This document shows positions 6,698-7,892 of a stretch of 7,892 nucleotides of DNA, in pieces. The stretch is taken from NCBI GenBank assembly GCA_964535125.1, contig CAZHSN010000176.1:1-7892 (forward strand). The letters run 5' to 3'. Every line of letters begins with the position of its first letter. Positions within the stretch are counted from its first letter, which is position 1. A program made the translations under genes and the position numbers. This DNA is from CAZHSN01 sp964535125 (lineage in GTDB: Bacteria; Armatimonadota; HRBIN16). The notes under the pieces were generated by a model. That model saw only the letters and a list, made by a program, of their open reading frames with translations. It had not been told where the DNA came from and did not search any database.

Positions 6698-7892
6698 ATG
6701 GCTGGCGAGTTGGCGTTGCGGATGCACCGTGTCAGCAAGCGCTGGCCAGGCGTGCTGGCGCTGGATGAAGTCGATCTGCAGGTGCATGTCGGTGAAATCC
6801 ATGCATTAGTGGGTGAGAACGGGGCCGGAAAGAGCACCCTGATTGGTATCCTTGCGGGTGTCAGTGAGCCAGACAGCGGTGACATCGCCCTTTTCGGGGA
6901 ACCGGTGCGGTTTCGCGGTCGGATCGACGCCCAGCAACGGGGTATTGGCGTGGTGTTCCAGGAACTCAGTCTATGCGATAACCTGTCGATTGCCGAAAAC
7001 CTGATGCCCAATCGACAACCGTGCAATCGTTTGTCGATGGTGAATTACAGCGCAATGTGTGAGGAGGCGCAACGCTGGCTGGATCTGTTCGAGTGGCGGC
7101 CTGACCCGATGACGCCGGTGCATGCATTGAGCCCTGCACGCAAGCAGGTGGTGGAGATACTCAAGGCCGTATCTCTGTCACCGCGAGTGTTGATCTTGGA
7201 CGAGCCGAACTCCTCGTTGTCTGCCGTTGAGGATGAAGCGCTGTTTCGATTGATGCGTCGCCTAAAGGATGAGGGAACAGCCATTTTGTGGATCACGCAT
7301 CATCTGCCCGACGTGTTACGTCACGCCGATTGTGTGACCGTGCTGCGTGATGGACGGCATGTGGTGACGCAGCCCGTGTCAGACGTAACAGAAAGCGACC
7401 TGGCCCGATCGATGGTGGGCAGGCCGGTGTCGGATGTATACGGCCGCTCGGGGGCTGTCATGGGTGAGCCGCGTCTTCAGGTGAAGGGGCTGACGGCTTC
7501 CGGGCAGTTCGCCGGTGTTACCTTCACGGTGCGTTCGGGTGAGATCGTCGGCTTAGCGGGTCTGGCCGGCAGCGGGCGCACCGAAGTGGCGCGGGCACTC
7601 TGTGCCGCTTCGCCCGCAGACCAAGGAACGGTGCAGGTGGACGGGGCGCTGGTACGGCCGCGTGATCCTGCGGAAGCCATCGTCGCCGGGATCGCCTATA
7701 TGACAGAAGATCGTAAGCGCGATGGGTTGTTCTTGGATTTGGCGGTGCAGGCGAACGTCGTGGCCGCGTCTCTGCAGCGGCACACGCGTCCAGGCGGACT
7801 TCTGGATGACGCCTCCATCGGCCGCGCGGCCCAAGCAGCGCGGGAGCGGTACCGCCTGGTCTGTCATGACTTGGCGCAGCCGGTGGGTAGCC
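6698..7892 (+). CDS. Sugar ABC transporter ATP-binding protein, RbsA/XylG type (3' partial)
   Basis: 398 codons are visible and the frame stays open to the window edge. The family is about 500 residues, so about 100 are missing. Start ATG 6698 has AGGTGA four bases upstream, overlapping the stop of the binding-protein gene, so the two are probably coupled. ATPase domain 1 shows Walker A 'GENGAGKST' (39-47), Q-loop 'VVFQELSL' (85-92), Walker B 'VLILDEP' (164-170), D-loop 'SSLS' (172-175) and switch histidine H201 or H202 in 'WITHHLPDV'. The usual 'LS-x-GQQQ' signature is replaced by 'LSPARKQ' (144-150). Domain 2 starts near residue 258, with Walker A-like 'GLAGSGRTE' (288-296). Its lysine is replaced by arginine, as is normal for this family. 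'EDRKRDGL' (337-344) is the characteristic domain-2 motif. The enzyme powers import with the adjacent binding protein. The permease gene should lie downstream. Confidence 0.92.
   Translation, partial: MAGELALRMHRVSKRWPGVLALDEVDLQVHVGEIHALVGENGAGKSTLIGILAGVSEPDSGDIALFGEPVRFRGRIDAQQRGIGVVFQELSLCDNLSIAENLMPNRQPCNRLSMVNYSAMCEEAQRWLDLFEWRPDPMTPVHALSPARKQVVEILKAVSLSPRVLILDEPNSSLSAVEDEALFRLMRRLKDEGTAILWITHHLPDVLRHADCVTVLRDGRHVVTQPVSDVTESDLARSMVGRPVSDVYGRSGAVMGEPRLQVKGLTASGQFAGVTFTVRSGEIVGLAGLAGSGRTEVARALCAASPADQGTVQVDGALVRPRDPAEAIVAGIAYMTEDRKRDGLFLDLAVQANVVAASLQRHTRPGGLLDDASIGRAAQAARERYRLVCHDLAQPVGS

Noticed and set aside
5971..7026. A 351-codon open frame on the minus strand across the binding protein and the start of the ATPase gene.
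   Set aside because: It is antisense to two strongly recognisable genes, its translation is low-complexity and resembles no family, and it has no ribosome binding site. G+C-rich codon bias opens such frames.
1..7892. CRISPR arrays, insertion sequences, tRNA or rRNA genes, riboswitches.
   Set aside because: No regularly spaced repeats, transposase motifs, cloverleaf or conserved RNA cores were found by reading both strands. Non-coding gaps are all under about 140 bases.

Overview
The window is an accessory, metabolism-and-sensing stretch of a bacterial chromosome, about 60% G+C by eye, with tightly packed genes and clear Shine-Dalgarno sequences (GGAGG, AAAGGAG, AGGTGA). No single gene fixes the taxon. 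A URO-D-like protein, a phytanoyl-CoA-dioxygenase-like enzyme, a ribose-type sugar ABC transporter and a soluble multi-PAS histidine kinase together suggest a free-living, carbohydrate-using, non-proteobacterial lineage of the Armatimonadota, Chloroflexota or Planctomycetota/Verrucomicrobiota kind. That placement is inference only.

Layout. The left edge holds the 3' part of a plus-strand URO-D-superfamily gene (1-963). It keeps an H-x-C and a later C-C pair, which resemble the zinc site of corrinoid-dependent methyltransferases. After 102 bases comes a 940-residue soluble sensor histidine kinase (1066-3888): GAF, four PAS modules and a complete HisKA/HATPase core, with no receiver domain. Three of its PAS repeats share an exact 123-residue register. 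A 12-bp hairpin at 3924-3950 lies between this gene and the convergent minus-strand PhyH-type dioxygenase (3962-4738).

The dioxygenase is divergent from a plus-strand operon. The region between them carries a good minus-strand promoter, an inverted repeat (GTTAG-N5-CTAAC) just downstream of the predicted transcription start, and a GGAGG ribosome binding site. The plus-strand operon runs off the right edge. It contains a SAM-dependent methyltransferase with an N-terminal zinc ribbon (4874-5692), a sugar-type periplasmic binding protein (5689-6693, ATGA overlap) and a RbsA/XylG-like duplicated ABC ATPase (6698 onward, cut by the window end). The membrane permease is not in view and is expected downstream.

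How the genes may work together. The binding protein and ATPase are two parts of an importer for a sugar or sugar-like compound. Its pocket residues differ from those of ribose-binding protein. The methyltransferase is translationally coupled to the importer, and the dioxygenase is divergent from it behind a likely operator. Together they look like an uptake-and-modification module for an unidentified, possibly methylated, small molecule. The URO-D-like protein and the kinase could be part of the same locus, but only proximity supports this. The most distinctive molecular oddity is that the first ATPase domain has lost the canonical LSGGQ-type signature.
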